Assembly (NCBI GenBank): GCA_018402155.1
Contig: JAGYJG010000001.1
Coordinates: 570,198 to 634,197 of the forward strand
DNA: 64,000 nt
Direction of reading: 5' to 3'
Source of the DNA: Bacteroidia bacterium
Lineage (GTDB): Bacteria > Bacteroidota > Bacteroidia > NS11-12g > UBA9320
The stretch's first letter is position 1; each line of letters opens with the position of its first letter. The position numbers were made by a program, and so were the translations under genes. Shown here one piece after another: positions 56,318 through 64,000 of the stretch. The notes under the pieces are model-generated. The model had not been told where the DNA came from and ran no database searches. It was given only the letters and a program-made list of their open reading frames with translations.

Positions 56318-56348
56318 TTAGATAGCGAAGTTATTACTTTTACATTTG
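56317..56348 (+). promoter_or_regulatory. Promoter of the methyltransferase gene
   Basis: TTTA at 56317-56320, a 20-base spacer and an exact TACATTTG box at 56341-56348. The ATG at 56361 lies 12 bases beyond. An in-frame start at 56346 would fall inside the box and is rejected. Confidence 0.5.
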
Positions 56349-56360
56349 CATCATTCACGA

Positions 56361-56984
56361 ATGGAAAATATTTTTAAAAAAAAATTATTTAAGGCTCTGC
56401 AACAAGCATGGTCTTCGTGGTATCCAAAGCATATAGAAGTTGCACTGTCATTTAGCCATGTGCGTCACTGTCAGGTCCTTGCAGATAGGCTAGATTTATT
56501 AAACGAACTGCCTAAAAACGCAGTAGTAGCTGAGCTTGGCGTAGAATACGGACTCTTTTCTAAAGAAATATTGCACCGTTGTAGTCCAAAGGAACTCTTC
56601 CTTGTAGATACTTGGCCTAGCAGTCAGATGAAAGAATCGTGCATGAAAAATGTAGTAGCTCATGAAAAAACTTTTTTTAAACAAACCACCTCTGTGAATT
56701 ATCTTAACGAAGTAGAAGAAAATACCCTTGACTGGGTATACATAGATACAGATCATACCTACATGACCACCAAATTAGAGCTGCTTGCAGCGGCTAAAGC
56801 TGTAAAAAATGACGGTTTTATTTGTGGTCATGACTATACCAGTATTAGCTACTCCGGCTTAAAAAGATACGGAGTAGTTGAAGCTGTCAATGAGTTTTGT
56901 GTGAAGCAAAACTATGAGTTCATTTACCTCACCTCAGAAACTACTCGGCACATTAGCTTTGCTCTCCGCAAAATCAAAGAATAA
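56361..56984 (+). CDS. Class I SAM-dependent methyltransferase
   Basis: A 207-residue methyltransferase with the motif I loop VAELGVEYGLFS (about 55-66) and an acidic strand end FLVDTW, followed by WVYIDTDHTY and GFICGHDYTSI. The layout recalls Methyltransf_24 enzymes that modify small molecules or glycans. It has no signal or membrane segment. The substrate is unknown. It is divergent from the aminotransferase gene and followed by a MOSC gene 36 bases later. Confidence 0.8.
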   Translation: MENIFKKKLFKALQQAWSSWYPKHIEVALSFSHVRHCQVLADRLDLLNELPKNAVVAELGVEYGLFSKEILHRCSPKELFLVDTWPSSQMKESCMKNVVAHEKTFFKQTTSVNYLNEVEENTLDWVYIDTDHTYMTTKLELLAAAKAVKNDGFICGHDYTSISYSGLKRYGVVEAVNEFCVKQNYEFIYLTSETTRHISFALRKIKE

Positions 56985-57020
56985 ATGTTTATTGACTGGT
57001 AAAAAATAAAATTAAACATT

Positions 57021-57671
57021 TTGAAAGTGATAGCCACCAACATATCGAAATCTAAAACCATCACCTGGAAAGGGAGAGAAGAGCAAACGGGGATATTCAA
57101 ATATCCATCTGAAAATGGCATTTATTTGGGCCACACAGATGTACAAAATGACGTTGTGGTAGACCGTAAATACCACGGAGGCATTGATAAAGCTTGCTAT
57201 CTTTTTTCTGCAGATGTTTATGATGAGTGGAAGATAAAATTTCCAAATGCGGAATGGAGTCTGGGCATGTTTGGCGAAAATTTGACCGTTGAGCATTTAG
57301 ACGAACGCGCTATTTATATTGGTGACCATTACAAAGTGGGAGAGGCATTAATAGAAGTTTCTGAGCCGAGAGATCCATGTTATAAGTTAGGTATACGTTT
57401 TGGCACGCAGCACGTGTTGAAACCCTTTATAAACCAGCCGCATTGTGGCGTTTATGTGAGAGTGTTGCAATGCGGCAAAGTGAAGGCTGGTGACAGACTG
57501 AAGCTGATAAGCAGATTGCAAACAGAGTTTTCTGTAGCCCGTGTGTATTGGCTGAGATACCATGCAACAAAAGCCGATTTTGAAGAAATTTATCGCGCAA
57601 TTAATGAGCCTCTTTTGGCGCAGAGTGCCAAAAGAGGACTTATCAAGCGATTGAAATTTTTGGAACAGTAA
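57021..57671 (+). CDS. MOSC domain protein (YiiM-like)
   Basis: A 216-residue protein of the MOSC superfamily, which handles sulfur or molybdenum-cofactor-linked reactions. The domain covers about 30-165: VVVDRKYHGGIDKACYLFS, FGENLTVEHLDE, IGDHYKVGEALIEVSEPRDPCYKLG with the conserved Cys in RDPC. A short C-terminal helix bundle follows, as in YiiM. YiiM reduces N-hydroxylated purines with molybdenum cofactor in E. coli, so a similar role is possible. The start is TTG (MKVIATN). Confidence 0.85.
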   Translation: MKVIATNISKSKTITWKGREEQTGIFKYPSENGIYLGHTDVQNDVVVDRKYHGGIDKACYLFSADVYDEWKIKFPNAEWSLGMFGENLTVEHLDERAIYIGDHYKVGEALIEVSEPRDPCYKLGIRFGTQHVLKPFINQPHCGVYVRVLQCGKVKAGDRLKLISRLQTEFSVARVYWLRYHATKADFEEIYRAINEPLLAQSAKRGLIKRLKFLEQ

Positions 57672-57767
57672 AACAGTATTTTTATTTTGTGTTGATTGAT
57701 TTTACACCAATTATATGGAATTCTGAAGCTATTTTTTGTATGAATTTGCGGGGAAGACTTTCTTCTT

Positions 57768-58235
57768 TTAGCGCACAACTACTGCATCAAATAGAACATC
57801 GGTGCGTTTTTTTATCTTGGGTATCATTGCCCAGTTCATATTTAATGCAAGTGGTAAACAAACCCCAGATTCATATACTCGAACGGTGTAAGTGACTTTT
57901 TGATTTCCCTTTTGAATCACCTCTCGATTATACTCTCTAGAACAACCACTTGACTCTGTGAGGGTGCCGATTAGCGTATGCTTTTCAAAATCTATGTGAG
58001 GTGGTTGCGCTTTAGAGCAATCATTAAACGTATTTCTCCTAGCTTCGAAAAATTCTTCGTACTCGTTAGCCGAACGGATTACAACAGTAGTATCATCACG
58101 AGATATTTGCATGCAATTTCCCCAAAATGAATGCTCTAAAAATGTAACATTGGGCGTGATGTTTTCCGGTGAGCAGGCGGTCATAAAATTAATAACACAT
58201 GCTAATATTGTAGAAAGGAAGAACGAATATTTCAT
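57768..58235 (-). CDS. Lipoprotein of unknown function
   Basis: A 155-residue lipoprotein whose signal ends FMTAC (Cys21). The mature part shows RSANEYEEFFEARRN, IDFEKHTLIGTLTESSGCS and KVTYTVRVYESGVC, a pattern like the PrcB C-terminal domain family of small beta-rich lipoproteins. Four Cys could form disulfides. An exact TACTTTTG box ends four bases before its ATG. No partner gene is obvious. Confidence 0.75.
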   Translation of the reverse strand: MKYSFFLSTILACVINFMTACSPENITPNVTFLEHSFWGNCMQISRDDTTVVIRSANEYEEFFEARRNTFNDCSKAQPPHIDFEKHTLIGTLTESSGCSREYNREVIQKGNQKVTYTVRVYESGVCLPLALNMNWAMIPKIKKRTDVLFDAVVVR

Positions 58236-58239
58236 ATTT

Positions 58240-58247
58240 CAAAAGTA
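58240..58247 (-). promoter_or_regulatory. -7 promoter box TACTTTTG, leaderless
   Basis: Exact TAnnTTTG match on the minus strand, ending four bases before the lipoprotein ATG. Confidence 0.5.
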
Positions 58248-58362
58248 CACGAGTTGTGCCGATTTTTTTTTATTGTCATATTTTACTAAGTTTTTTTTAG
58301 ATAGTCTCTAAAATAATGAAGATTAAGTATCATACTTTACGAATTCGTAGAGCACATCTGCA

Positions 58363-60399
58363 TTATATTAATCCTGCTCTTTTTAACAATGCGTCTACCT
58401 TTGCTTCTCTACCTCTGAAACGTTTATATAATATAGATGGATGCTCTGTACCACCAGCAGAAAGTATATTTTCTTTAAAGCTATTGGCCGTTTTACTATC
58501 AAAAATTCCGTGTTCTAAAAATGCTTCAAATGCATCTGCATCTAATACTTCGGCCCATTTATAGCTGTAGTATCCGCTACTATATCCTCCCTGAAAAATG
58601 TGAGAAAAGCTGGTGCTTACACAACTTTCAGATACGGTTGGAAAGAAATCTAGTCCCAAAATACTTGTGGTCTCTTTTTCCTTGATTTTTTGTTTATCCA
58701 AGATCAGAGTTTTATACTTTTCTTGATGCCAGCCCATGTCTATTTTTGCAAGGCTAATTTGGCGTATGGTTGCCATACCGGTCATAAAGTTATACGAGTC
58801 TTTTATTTTTTGAACGTATTCTTCTGGTATCGACTCTCCAGTTTTATAATGCTTTGCAAAAAGGTCAAGACATGGTTTTTCATAGCACCAGTTTTCTAAT
58901 AACTGGCTCGGTAGTTCTACAAAGTCCCAGTACACACTTGTGCCGCTCAAACTTGCATAAGTGCCTGCTGCCAACATGCCGTGTAGTGCATGGCCAAATT
59001 CGTGAAAAAGAGTAGTTACCTCATTGAAAGTTAAAAGAGAAGGAGTAGTGTCCGTGGGTTTTGTAAAATTACAAACAATACTTACATGTGGACGTTGGTC
59101 TTCGTTGTTGTGTAATTTTTGATTTCTAAAACTTGTCATCCATGCACCTTGACGCTTGCCAGGTCTTGGAAAAAAATCAGCATAAAACAATGCGACGTGT
59201 TTATCGTTGTTGTCTTTTACTTCATAGACTGTTACATCGGGATGGTACACTGCTATGTCGTCCCGCTTTTGAAAATGGATACCAAATAATAGTTTGGCAG
59301 TTTGAAAGACACCTTCAACTACTTTTTCCAATTGAAAATAAGGGCGTAAAAGTTCGTCATCAATGCTAAACCTCTCTTTTTTCATTTTTTCTTGATAGTA
59401 TGCCGCATCCCATTTTTGCAGTTGATCTATATTATCCAAGGAGCGCGCATATGCCGAAAGTTCCTCAAACTCTTTTTGTGCAAAAGGCAGAGCTTTGTGT
59501 TGTAAATTGTTTAAAAAGGAAAGGACATTTTCTGGATTTTTTGCCATACGTTCGGCTAGCACGTAGTGAGCATGAGTGTCATACCCCAATAGGTTGGCAC
59601 GCTCTGCACGCAGCTTTACTATACCGCGAATAATGCTCTCATTGTTGAACTCATTATTATGAAATGCTTTAGAACTGAATGCTTTATATATTTTTTCACG
59701 CAAATCTCTACGAGTACTGTAAGTTATAAACGGTATGTAGCTTGGGTAGTCTAGCGTAAAAAGCCATCCGTCTTTATTTCTTGCCTTTGCCAGCAGTCTA
59801 GCAGCATCTTTGACACCAACAGGTAGGCCGTCCAGGTCTTTATTTTCTGTCAGTAACAGCTCAAATGCATTGCTTTCTTTTAAAACGTTTTCGCCAAAAG
59901 TGAGAGATAATTTTGCTTTTTTAGCATCAATATCCCTCAGTTTAGCTTTTTCAGCTTCGTTGAGATTGGCACCGTTTCGTGCAAAACTTTTGTATGCATT
60001 TTCTAGCAGTGTTTTTTGCTCAGCAGTTAGTCCATCAAAACCTTTGTTATAAACTGTTTTCACCTTGGCAAACAAAGCTTCATTCATACTTACATAATTA
60101 CTATGAGCCGAAAGTAGTGGGCTTATTTCTTGTGCTATAGCTTGCATTTCATCATTGGTCTCGGCGCTATTAAGATTAAAAAATGCTGAAGTCACTCGGT
60201 TGAGCATTTCGCCGCTGTTTTCTAAAGCTACCAATACATTATCAAATGTAGGCTGATCCGGGTTTTTAACTATTTCATTAATTTCGTTTTTAGCTTCTTC
60301 TATACCTTTTTTAATAGCAGGTATATAGTGAGCATTTTTTATTTTATCGAACGGAATATTTGCAAACGGTGTGGTGTATGGATTGACAAAAGGATTCAT
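58363..60399 (-). CDS. dcp: M3 family metallopeptidase (peptidyl-dipeptidase Dcp type)
   Basis: A cytoplasmic zinc oligopeptidase of 678 residues. The zinc motif is HEFGH (466-470) in TLFHEFGHALHGML, with the third ligand Glu in DFVELPSQ about 25-30 residues later, and the C-terminal substrate loop HIFQGGYSSGYYSYKWAEVLDADAF is complete. It has no signal peptide and standard length for the Dcp/oligopeptidase A group. It trims short peptides. A TACCTTCG box ends four bases before the ATG. It is a single gene. Confidence 0.93.
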   Translation of the reverse strand: MNPFVNPYTTPFANIPFDKIKNAHYIPAIKKGIEEAKNEINEIVKNPDQPTFDNVLVALENSGEMLNRVTSAFFNLNSAETNDEMQAIAQEISPLLSAHSNYVSMNEALFAKVKTVYNKGFDGLTAEQKTLLENAYKSFARNGANLNEAEKAKLRDIDAKKAKLSLTFGENVLKESNAFELLLTENKDLDGLPVGVKDAARLLAKARNKDGWLFTLDYPSYIPFITYSTRRDLREKIYKAFSSKAFHNNEFNNESIIRGIVKLRAERANLLGYDTHAHYVLAERMAKNPENVLSFLNNLQHKALPFAQKEFEELSAYARSLDNIDQLQKWDAAYYQEKMKKERFSIDDELLRPYFQLEKVVEGVFQTAKLLFGIHFQKRDDIAVYHPDVTVYEVKDNNDKHVALFYADFFPRPGKRQGAWMTSFRNQKLHNNEDQRPHVSIVCNFTKPTDTTPSLLTFNEVTTLFHEFGHALHGMLAAGTYASLSGTSVYWDFVELPSQLLENWCYEKPCLDLFAKHYKTGESIPEEYVQKIKDSYNFMTGMATIRQISLAKIDMGWHQEKYKTLILDKQKIKEKETTSILGLDFFPTVSESCVSTSFSHIFQGGYSSGYYSYKWAEVLDADAFEAFLEHGIFDSKTANSFKENILSAGGTEHPSILYKRFRGREAKVDALLKRAGLI

Positions 60400-60403
60400 A
60401 GTG

Positions 60404-60411
60404 CGAAGGTA
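60404..60411 (-). promoter_or_regulatory. -7 promoter box TACCTTCG of the M3 peptidase gene
   Basis: TAnnTTCG variant on the minus strand, ending four bases before the ATG, which implies a leaderless message. Confidence 0.45.
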
Positions 60412-60517
60412 GGCATATTTAGTTTTTTGAAAGGCTTCAGGTGCAACTGCGATCTATAAAAACATAAACCTCTAAAAGTTCTATAGTCGAACAGTTTTGT
60501 TTTTGAATGGGTTATTT

Positions 60518-62026
60518 TTATTGTACCAAAACCTTTGTATTATTTACAGTTCCATCTTTCTCTACACGCAATAGACAGCTACCTTTTATGATATCTTGAA
60601 CATTTATGAAGTTTAGCCAATTAGAAAGTGTCCCTTGTTTTATTACTTTGCCTTGGGAGTCTACAAGAGAATAATTACTGCCTGGTGTGGTACGCACGTG
60701 TAGTTCATTTGTTACTGGATTTGGGTAAATGGATACTTCCAAAGTTTTGAGTTGAGGAGTACTCAACATTGGCATTGTTTTCAAAATACTATCGGCACGT
60801 AATACATCGGGAAGGCCATATCCATATTCGGGATTTGGAGTATTGTATTTGTCGCAGCTTTGTTTTACTGCCTGCAAAATTTGGCTATTATTTTTAGTAG
60901 GGTGTGCGCCTTTTAGGCAGGCTACTAATCCGGCCACGAGTGGTCCTGAAAATGAAGTTCCACTTCCACGGCGTAAAATTCCATTTGCATTTGGTATGGT
61001 ATTGCGGCTGCCCATTGCTACTACATCAGGTTTTACACGTCCATCTGCAGATGGTCCCCGGCTACTAAAAGCCGTTATTTTTTCAAAACTATCTACAGCA
61101 CCTACGCACAGGACATTTATTCCGTCACATGGAGCAGTGATATAGTACCAAGGGTCATTGCCGGAGTTTCCAGCACTATTGGTCACAAATATTCCTCGTT
61201 TCACAGCTTCTTCTGCGGCTAAAGTGATGATTGTACTTTTTCCGTCCATGTCTTGGTAGGAGTAATCTCCCTGAAGTGTATCAAACAGTGAATAACCCAA
61301 GCTACTGTGTATAATATCTACGCCCACGCTATCTGCCCATTCCATGGCTCGCAGCCAGTTGAGTTCTTCCAAGTGAGTTTCGCTATAGGTGTCTTCTGTA
61401 CGTGCAAGCACAAAATTCGCATTTGGAGCAGCCCCAACCATGCTATCCGGATAGTTGATTCCTGCTAAGGCGAGCACTTGCATACCGTGAGTACTTTGGT
61501 TGTAGGTAAGCCCCGTATTCTCAACAAAGTCATAGGCTGCTTTTATTTGATTGTGCTTCCAAAGTGAGTCAAAAATGGGTAAGCTATCTACCTTCCAAAA
61601 CCCGCCATCAAATAGAGCAATAGTTATATCCCTACCCGTATTTCCACGCTCATGATACCGGTGTAAATTGAGCATTTCTATCTGCCAATCTCCTTTGCCA
61701 TAGCCAAAGACTTCGTCGGTACGATTTTCTAGAGCGTTGTAATTTCCCATGGGTTCGATGTGTACCACACATGCTAGCCCTTGAAGTTTTTCTATATCGT
61801 GGTTGTCTATGCAAGCGGCATTGAGCCATTTGCTAGTGCCCACCACAGAGGTTCCAGTTTGTTTTATAGTGTTCAGGTATTCTTCGCAAACGTTTGTATT
61901 GAAGTAATCCGTGGTAGTTTCGCATTTGTCTATGAGGTATACCCAAGAGTGTTGGGCGCATACGGCGCTATAAATAAAAGCCGTAAATACAAGTAGTTTA
62001 GTCCTCCAAAAGTTGTTTAATTTCAT
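60518..62026 (-). CDS. Secreted S8 subtilisin-like protease with T9SS sorting tail
   Basis: A 502-residue serine protease with a signal peptide ending VCAQ. The catalytic triad is Asp140 (ALFDGG), His180 (STHGMQ) and Ser358 (GSGTSFSGP), with oxyanion Asn287 (SAGNSG). The C-terminal tail from about residue 430 (SIYPNPVTNELHV) is a type A T9SS sorting domain, so the enzyme is exported to the cell surface or medium. Its ATG lies 29 bases inside the end of mutS, in another frame. The first residues are well shaped for a signal peptide, so the overlap appears genuine. Confidence 0.92.
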   Translation of the reverse strand: MKLNNFWRTKLLVFTAFIYSAVCAQHSWVYLIDKCETTTDYFNTNVCEEYLNTIKQTGTSVVGTSKWLNAACIDNHDIEKLQGLACVVHIEPMGNYNALENRTDEVFGYGKGDWQIEMLNLHRYHERGNTGRDITIALFDGGFWKVDSLPIFDSLWKHNQIKAAYDFVENTGLTYNQSTHGMQVLALAGINYPDSMVGAAPNANFVLARTEDTYSETHLEELNWLRAMEWADSVGVDIIHSSLGYSLFDTLQGDYSYQDMDGKSTIITLAAEEAVKRGIFVTNSAGNSGNDPWYYITAPCDGINVLCVGAVDSFEKITAFSSRGPSADGRVKPDVVAMGSRNTIPNANGILRRGSGTSFSGPLVAGLVACLKGAHPTKNNSQILQAVKQSCDKYNTPNPEYGYGLPDVLRADSILKTMPMLSTPQLKTLEVSIYPNPVTNELHVRTTPGSNYSLVDSQGKVIKQGTLSNWLNFINVQDIIKGSCLLRVEKDGTVNNTKVLVQ

Positions 62027-64000
62027 TTAATTTCATCAAAGCCTCTATGGGTGTGAGACTGTCCACGTGCAAAGTGCTAATAGTTTGCATAACTTCTGCT
62101 GTTTTTGGGTCATTTATTTGAAATAAATTCAATTGGTAGTTTTGTTCTTGCACTTTTTTGATTGAATCTTTAGTGCTTATACTAGCTCTGTCACTTTCCA
62201 ATTGTTTTAAAATTTGATCAGCACGTTTTAGGACTTTTTTGGGTATACCAGCCATACGAGCCACGTGAATACCAAAGCTGTGTTCACTGCCACCTCTCTT
62301 CATTTTTCGCAAAAATATTACCTTATTTCGTTTTTCTTCAGTGCTCACGTAGTAATTTACGACTCCTTCGCTGGTGCTCTCTAGTTCATTTAGCTCGTGG
62401 TAATGCGTTGCAAAAAGTGTTTTGGGTTTTTCTTCACTTTGGCTCAAAAATTCAGCAATACTCCAAGCCAAGCTAACTCCATCAAAAGTACTCGTACCTC
62501 GTCCTATTTCGTCTAATATAACCAGGCTACGATCGCTAAGATTATTTAAAATACTAGCGGTTTCTACCATTTCTACCATAAATGTTGATTCCCCTTGAGA
62601 AATATTATCTGATGCACCTACTCTGGTATAAATTTTATCAACTACTCCTATTTCTGCATGTCTTGCAGGCACAAAGCATCCTACTTGTGCTAGAAGCACA
62701 GTTAAGGCTGTTTGTCTGAGAATAGCTGATTTTCCACTCATATTTGGACCAGTCAGAATAATTATTTGTTGGTTTTCTTGATTTAGGAAGATATCATTTG
62801 GTATATAGGAATCTCCTATGGCTAGTTGGCGTTCTATCACCGGGTGTCTTCCATCTTTTATGGCTAAGTTTTTAGAGTGGTTTACCTCTGGTTTGGTATA
62901 GTTATTTTCGCTCGAAACTCTAGCAAAAGAGCACAGGCAGTCAAGTTTTGCTATTTCGCGTGCATTTTGTTGCACGTACATTATGTATACACTTATAGTA
63001 TCTATGAGAGTAGTGTAAAGCTTAGATTCTATGTCACTAATTTTCTCTTCGGCTGCTAGTATTTTTTCTTCAAATTCTTTAAGTTCTGGAGTTATGTACC
63101 GCTCTGCGCTAACCAATGTTTGTTTTCTAATCCAATCATCGGGTACTTTATCTTTGTGGGTATGTGTGACCTCAAGATAGTATCCAAACACATTATTAAA
63201 TGCTAATTTTAGACTAGATATACCCGTGCGAATCACTTCTCGTTCTTTGATGCCTAGAAGGTAGTCTTTTCCATTTTTAGAAATATTGAGGTATTCGTCT
63301 AATTCTTCATTAATGCCAAGTTTAAAAATACCACCTTTACTTGCTACCACTGGAGCATCTTCGGCTATATTAGAGTCAATGATTGAAACTAATTCTGCGC
63401 ACGTTTGTAACCTGTTGGCACTGTTTTCTAATGGTCTACATTCTACCTCCTCACAAGCTTTTTTGATGGCGGCAGTAGACTTTAGAGATGCTGAAAGCTG
63501 CAGTAGTTCTTTTGGATTTATTCGTTTTAGTGCTACCTTACTTATTAGTCGTTCTAAATCCCCAATTCGAGAAATTTCTTTGGCTAGCTTTTCAAAAAGA
63601 GAAGTATCAGCCATGAGGTATTCTACGGTATCTTGGCGTTGTTTTATTTCATCTATATCTAATAAGGGCAGCACCAGCCAGTTTTTCATCAACCTACTGC
63701 CCATGGGAGAAATAGATTTGTCTACCACATCTAACAAACTGATTCCCGTATGGTGATTACTATGTATTATTTCGAGGTTACGTATGGTAAAAGAGTCTAT
63801 CCATACGTGGTTTTGTTCATCTATTCGTTTTATACTGTTAATATGCTCAAGGTCAGTATGGTGCGTTTGGTTGAGATAATGAATTATGGCACCAGCAGCA
63901 ATTGTTGCCTCCTCCATATGTTCTATCCCAAAACCACGAAGAGATTCTATGTTAAAGTGTTTATTGAGTTGTTCTTTGCAGTAGTCTGCTTCAAAAAACC
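61998..64000 (-). CDS. mutS: DNA mismatch repair protein MutS, N-terminus outside the window
   Basis: Recognises base mismatches and starts repair with MutL. The frame is open to the window edge (about 667 codons visible), starting FFEADYCKEQL, so only the N-terminal mismatch-reading part of domain I is missing. The lever and clamp domains are followed by the ATPase: GPNMSGKS (Walker A), the STFMVEM region, DEIGRGTSTFDG (Walker B) and ATHYHEL. The C-terminal helix-turn-helix dimer region is present. An internal ATG at 63917 is not the true start. It overlaps the protease gene by 29 bases. Confidence 0.96.
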   Translation of the reverse strand, partial: FFEADYCKEQLNKHFNIESLRGFGIEHMEEATIAAGAIIHYLNQTHHTDLEHINSIKRIDEQNHVWIDSFTIRNLEIIHSNHHTGISLLDVVDKSISPMGSRLMKNWLVLPLLDIDEIKQRQDTVEYLMADTSLFEKLAKEISRIGDLERLISKVALKRINPKELLQLSASLKSTAAIKKACEEVECRPLENSANRLQTCAELVSIIDSNIAEDAPVVASKGGIFKLGINEELDEYLNISKNGKDYLLGIKEREVIRTGISSLKLAFNNVFGYYLEVTHTHKDKVPDDWIRKQTLVSAERYITPELKEFEEKILAAEEKISDIESKLYTTLIDTISVYIMYVQQNAREIAKLDCLCSFARVSSENNYTKPEVNHSKNLAIKDGRHPVIERQLAIGDSYIPNDIFLNQENQQIIILTGPNMSGKSAILRQTALTVLLAQVGCFVPARHAEIGVVDKIYTRVGASDNISQGESTFMVEMVETASILNNLSDRSLVILDEIGRGTSTFDGVSLAWSIAEFLSQSEEKPKTLFATHYHELNELESTSEGVVNYYVSTEEKRNKVIFLRKMKRGGSEHSFGIHVARMAGIPKKVLKRADQILKQLESDRASISTKDSIKKVQEQNYQLNLFQINDPKTAEVMQTISTLHVDSLTPIEALMKLNEIKQLLED

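Overview
The window is a piece of a Bacteroidota chromosome of about 40% G+C. The evidence is direct. Two secreted proteins carry type IX secretion (T9SS) sorting tails. There are TonB-dependent receptors with carboxypeptidase-like N-terminal domains and many short-signal lipoproteins. Shine-Dalgarno sequences are almost absent, and the Bacteroidota -7 promoter box TAnnTTTG recurs, often only 2 to 12 bases before a start codon. No rRNA, CRISPR array, insertion sequence or prophage was seen. A finer placement cannot be supported from this sequence.

Layout. 1-9.8 kb: a partial T9SS protein, an SDR oxidoreductase, an MlaE/MlaF lipid transporter pair, an S46 dipeptidyl-peptidase, a fabI-rimK-aspartoacylase-like operon and a lipoprotein hydrolase. 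9.8-15 kb: a pyrophosphate-driven ion pump (hppA) followed by two different L,D-transpeptidases. 15-24.7 kb: lepA, a pcm-amidase pair, an overlapping polysaccharide operon (Gfo/Idh oxidoreductase, lipoprotein, polyprenyl glycosylphosphotransferase), a peroxiredoxin-like lipoprotein and murB. 24.7-30.1 kb: an accessory stretch with a glycine-zipper peptide, an AT-rich DUF3427 helicase whose 5' end is broken by frameshifts, and an exported acetolactate-decarboxylase-like protein. 30-40 kb: tryptophan dioxygenase, a giant TPR protein, tRNA-His, a DUF4399 lipoprotein, an M16 protease and histidine ammonia-lyase. 40-44 kb: a probable metal (zinc?) uptake locus. 43.9-47.4 kb: a symporter and a group II decarboxylase, divergent from cysteine dioxygenase, which together suggest hypotaurine synthesis. 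47.4-52.2 kb: a large outer-membrane receptor-like protein, three tiny membrane proteins and an unknown protein. 52.3-64 kb: rpsP-rimM-trmD, a heptose kinase-aminotransferase pair, a methyltransferase, a MOSC protein, a lipoprotein, an M3 peptidase, a T9SS subtilase and a 5'-truncated mutS.

Most genes are envelope, amino-acid or translation housekeeping. The observations most worth checking are these: a perfect terminator-like hairpin inside rimM, with a structured rpsP leader upstream, which could uncouple S16 from RimM/TrmD output; a run of apparently leaderless genes; a cysteine-rich tail on the pyrophosphatase; the cysteine dioxygenase locus with the Cys-Tyr cofactor residues; and the frameshift cluster confined to the helicase 5' end.
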